Below, one piece after another: positions 62,214 through 64,000 of a stretch of 64,000 nucleotides of DNA. Position 1 is the stretch's first letter. Each line of letters starts with the position of its first letter. Position numbers and translations under genes: made by a program. Under the pieces are notes generated by a model. The model searched no databases, was not told the origin of the DNA, and saw nothing but the letters and a program-made list of their open reading frames with translations. This DNA comes from Artemia franciscana (taxonomy: Eukaryota > Arthropoda > Branchiopoda > Anostraca > Artemiidae), in contig NC_088873.1 of the NCBI RefSeq assembly GCF_032884065.1, forward strand, positions 41,315,403-41,379,402. Reading direction: 5' to 3'.

Positions 62214-63456
62214 TTGTTCTGAGTTTTCATCCGTCACGATGTCTAAGATTGAAAAGGATAAAGTTCAACTGGATGCAAAGTCAATTTAGTCCCTTCTTTC
62301 GATACTTCTGTGTTGCTGTTAGATTGTCAGGTTTACCGACTCTTGAACATGCAACATATAATTGTCCATGGGAAAAACAATCCATATTCAGATCTATACC
62401 TCATGATTCTAATGATTGCAATTGACCTTTGTTGATGGTGATTGCTAATCGAACATTGCTTGTGTCCCCGTCGTCATTTATATATCCCCCCTGTGCCCCC
62501 GGCGTCACCGTTGTAGTTGTGTCCCTGCGTCCCGGTCGTCATTTATATTCCCTGTGTCCCGGTCGTCATCCCGGTGTCTCGGTCGTCATTTGTGCCCCGA
62601 TGTCCAGGTCTGTATATACATTCGTTTTTGAATTGGTATATGATGAAATAAATTTTTAATTTTTTCCCTTTTTTCTTTTTAGTTTTTTTATTGGTTTTTA
62701 CCTTTTTTTAGGTTTTTTAGTTGTTTTCTTTTTTCTTTTTAGTTTTTTTTGAAGTTTTTATCTTTTTAGTTTTTTTATTTTTATTTATATTTTTTTAATT
62801 TTCTTTTTCTACTTTATTTTTCAGTTATTTTCCTTGTTTTTGAATTGGTATATGATAAAATAATTCAGACGTCATATTATATGATGAAAATTTTTTTTAG
62901 TTTTTTTCCTTTTTTTCTTTTTCGTTTTTTTATTGGTTTTTACCCTTTTTTTTAGCTTTTTTAGTTTTTTTTCGTTTTTTCTTTTTAGTTTTTTTTGTAG
63001 TTTTTATCTTTTTTAGTTTTTTTTATTTTTATTTATATTTTTTTAGTTTTCTTTTTCTCTTTTATTTTTCAGTTTTTTCCTTTTTTTTAGCTTTTTGTTT
63101 TTTAGTTTTTAGTTTTTTTTTATTTTTTACCTTTTTTTTACTTTTTTTAGTTTTTTTAGTTTTTTAGCTTTTTTAGTTTTTTATTAGTTTTTAGTTTTTT
63201 TTTGTAGTTTTTGCCTTTTTTTTAGTTTTTTCAGTTTTTTTAGTTTTTAGTTTTTTACCTTTTTTTAGTTTTTTTTAGTTTTTTAGCTTTTTTGTTTTTT
63301 TTTCTTTTTTGTTTTTTTTTGTAGTTTTTACCTTTTTTAGTTTTTTTTTCTTCTTTTGTATTAGTGTGAAATAATTCAGACGTCATATGCGGACAAACAC
63401 GACGTCACTCGACAGACAGACATAACCCACAAACAACTTATTTTTATATATATAGA
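62214..63456 (-). mobile_element. Helitron copy 14, lacking the 3' end
   Basis: Helicase remnant (62320-62450), minisatellite (62455-62620), long T-rich arrays and 5' end TCTATATATATAAAAATAAG read from 63456. The 3' hairpin is absent; unfamiliar sequence (62214-62310) joins it to copy 13. Confidence 0.8.
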
Positions 63457-63461
63457 TATAT

Positions 63462-64000
63462 AGCGCTTCGCGCCACCCCAACACCTAGTTGGTGGGGGCG
63501 CTTCGCCCCCCCCCCCCCCCCCCCAAGCCCCCCCGCGTGCGTAAGTCGTTACGCGCCATATTAGTTACGCGCCATTGTAGTTGTGTCCCTATGTCCCACC
63601 TGTGAATATAGATAGATATATATATATATATTTATATATATGTTTTTAACTACGTAAAACTTGCGAATATACAACATTCTTTGCTGTCCCATTGTCTGTG
63701 CATATAAATAGATTGTCAGGTTTACCGACTCTTGAACATGCAACATATAATGGTCAATGGGAAAACAATCCGTATTCAGATCTATACCTCATGATTCTAA
63801 TGATTGCCCTTGAGCTTTGTTGATGGTGATTGCTAATCGACAATTCCCTGAGTCGCCATCATCATTTATATATGGTGACTAGACTAGTTTATAAAACTAG
63901 TTTTTTTAGTTTTTTAGATGAAAATTTTTTTAGTTTTATTCCTTTTTTTCTTTTCAGTTTTTTATTGGTTTTTACCTTTTTTTTAGCTTTTTTAGTTTTT
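63462..64000 (-). mobile_element. Helitron copy 15, cut by the window edge
   Basis: It begins with half of the terminal hairpin (GCGCCACCCCAACACCTAGT), then the G-rich subterminal part, a short TA tract (63616-63641) and the helicase remnant (63642-63840). The T-rich array reaches the window end. The CTAG end is missing. Confidence 0.8.

Overview
This is a eukaryotic (arthropod-type) window. Two host genes are split into short exons with GT/AG introns, there is no operon structure, and most of the DNA is transposons, satellites and long (TA)n tracts. My impression is a crustacean, possibly a brine shrimp (Artemia). That rests only on remembered repeat style and should be tested by search.

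Two host genes face each other. On the + strand, the last three coding exons of an ERI3-like DEDDh 3'-5' exoribonuclease lie at 1822-1956, 4069-4266 and 10951-11130, with earlier exons off the left edge. On the - strand, the last four coding exons of FAM91A1, a trafficking adaptor of the trans-Golgi network, lie at 43214-43526, 35790-36175, 28520-28589 and 13097-13210. Its upstream exons were not found to the right. The two stop codons are about 2 kb apart.

The introns hold the mobile DNA. The second ERI3 intron carries a 5.7 kb foldback-like element (about 4967-10660) whose arms include CT/GT-rich minisatellites. The last FAM91A1 intron holds a non-LTR retrotransposon (A) split by a 5,433 bp hAT transposon with an exact 8-bp target duplication, and that hAT is itself split by a second non-LTR element (B). 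The same intron also has a 131-bp satellite with higher-order structure. The next intron up has a 139-bp satellite, a small TIR element, a reverse-transcriptase scrap and a copy of a repeated TIR/foldback family (called 'GGAGCGAC' here). The third has another copy of that family, two Helitrons and a third RT fragment.

From about 48.3 kb to the end the window is a pile-up of Helitron copies in both orientations. They share a TCTATATATATA-type 5' end and a 3' end of GC-rich hairpin plus CTAG. They carry remnants of a Rep/PIF1-type helicase, a recurrent short ORF, a 27-bp (9-codon) minisatellite, A/T-rich AAAAACT arrays, an internal (TA)n of variable length and a 74-bp tRNA-like block. One copy is interrupted by an RTE-like retrotransposon with a 14-bp target duplication. 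A 100-N assembly gap lies at 48260-48359. All mobile-element coding regions seen are broken; the only intact-looking coding exons are those of the two host genes.
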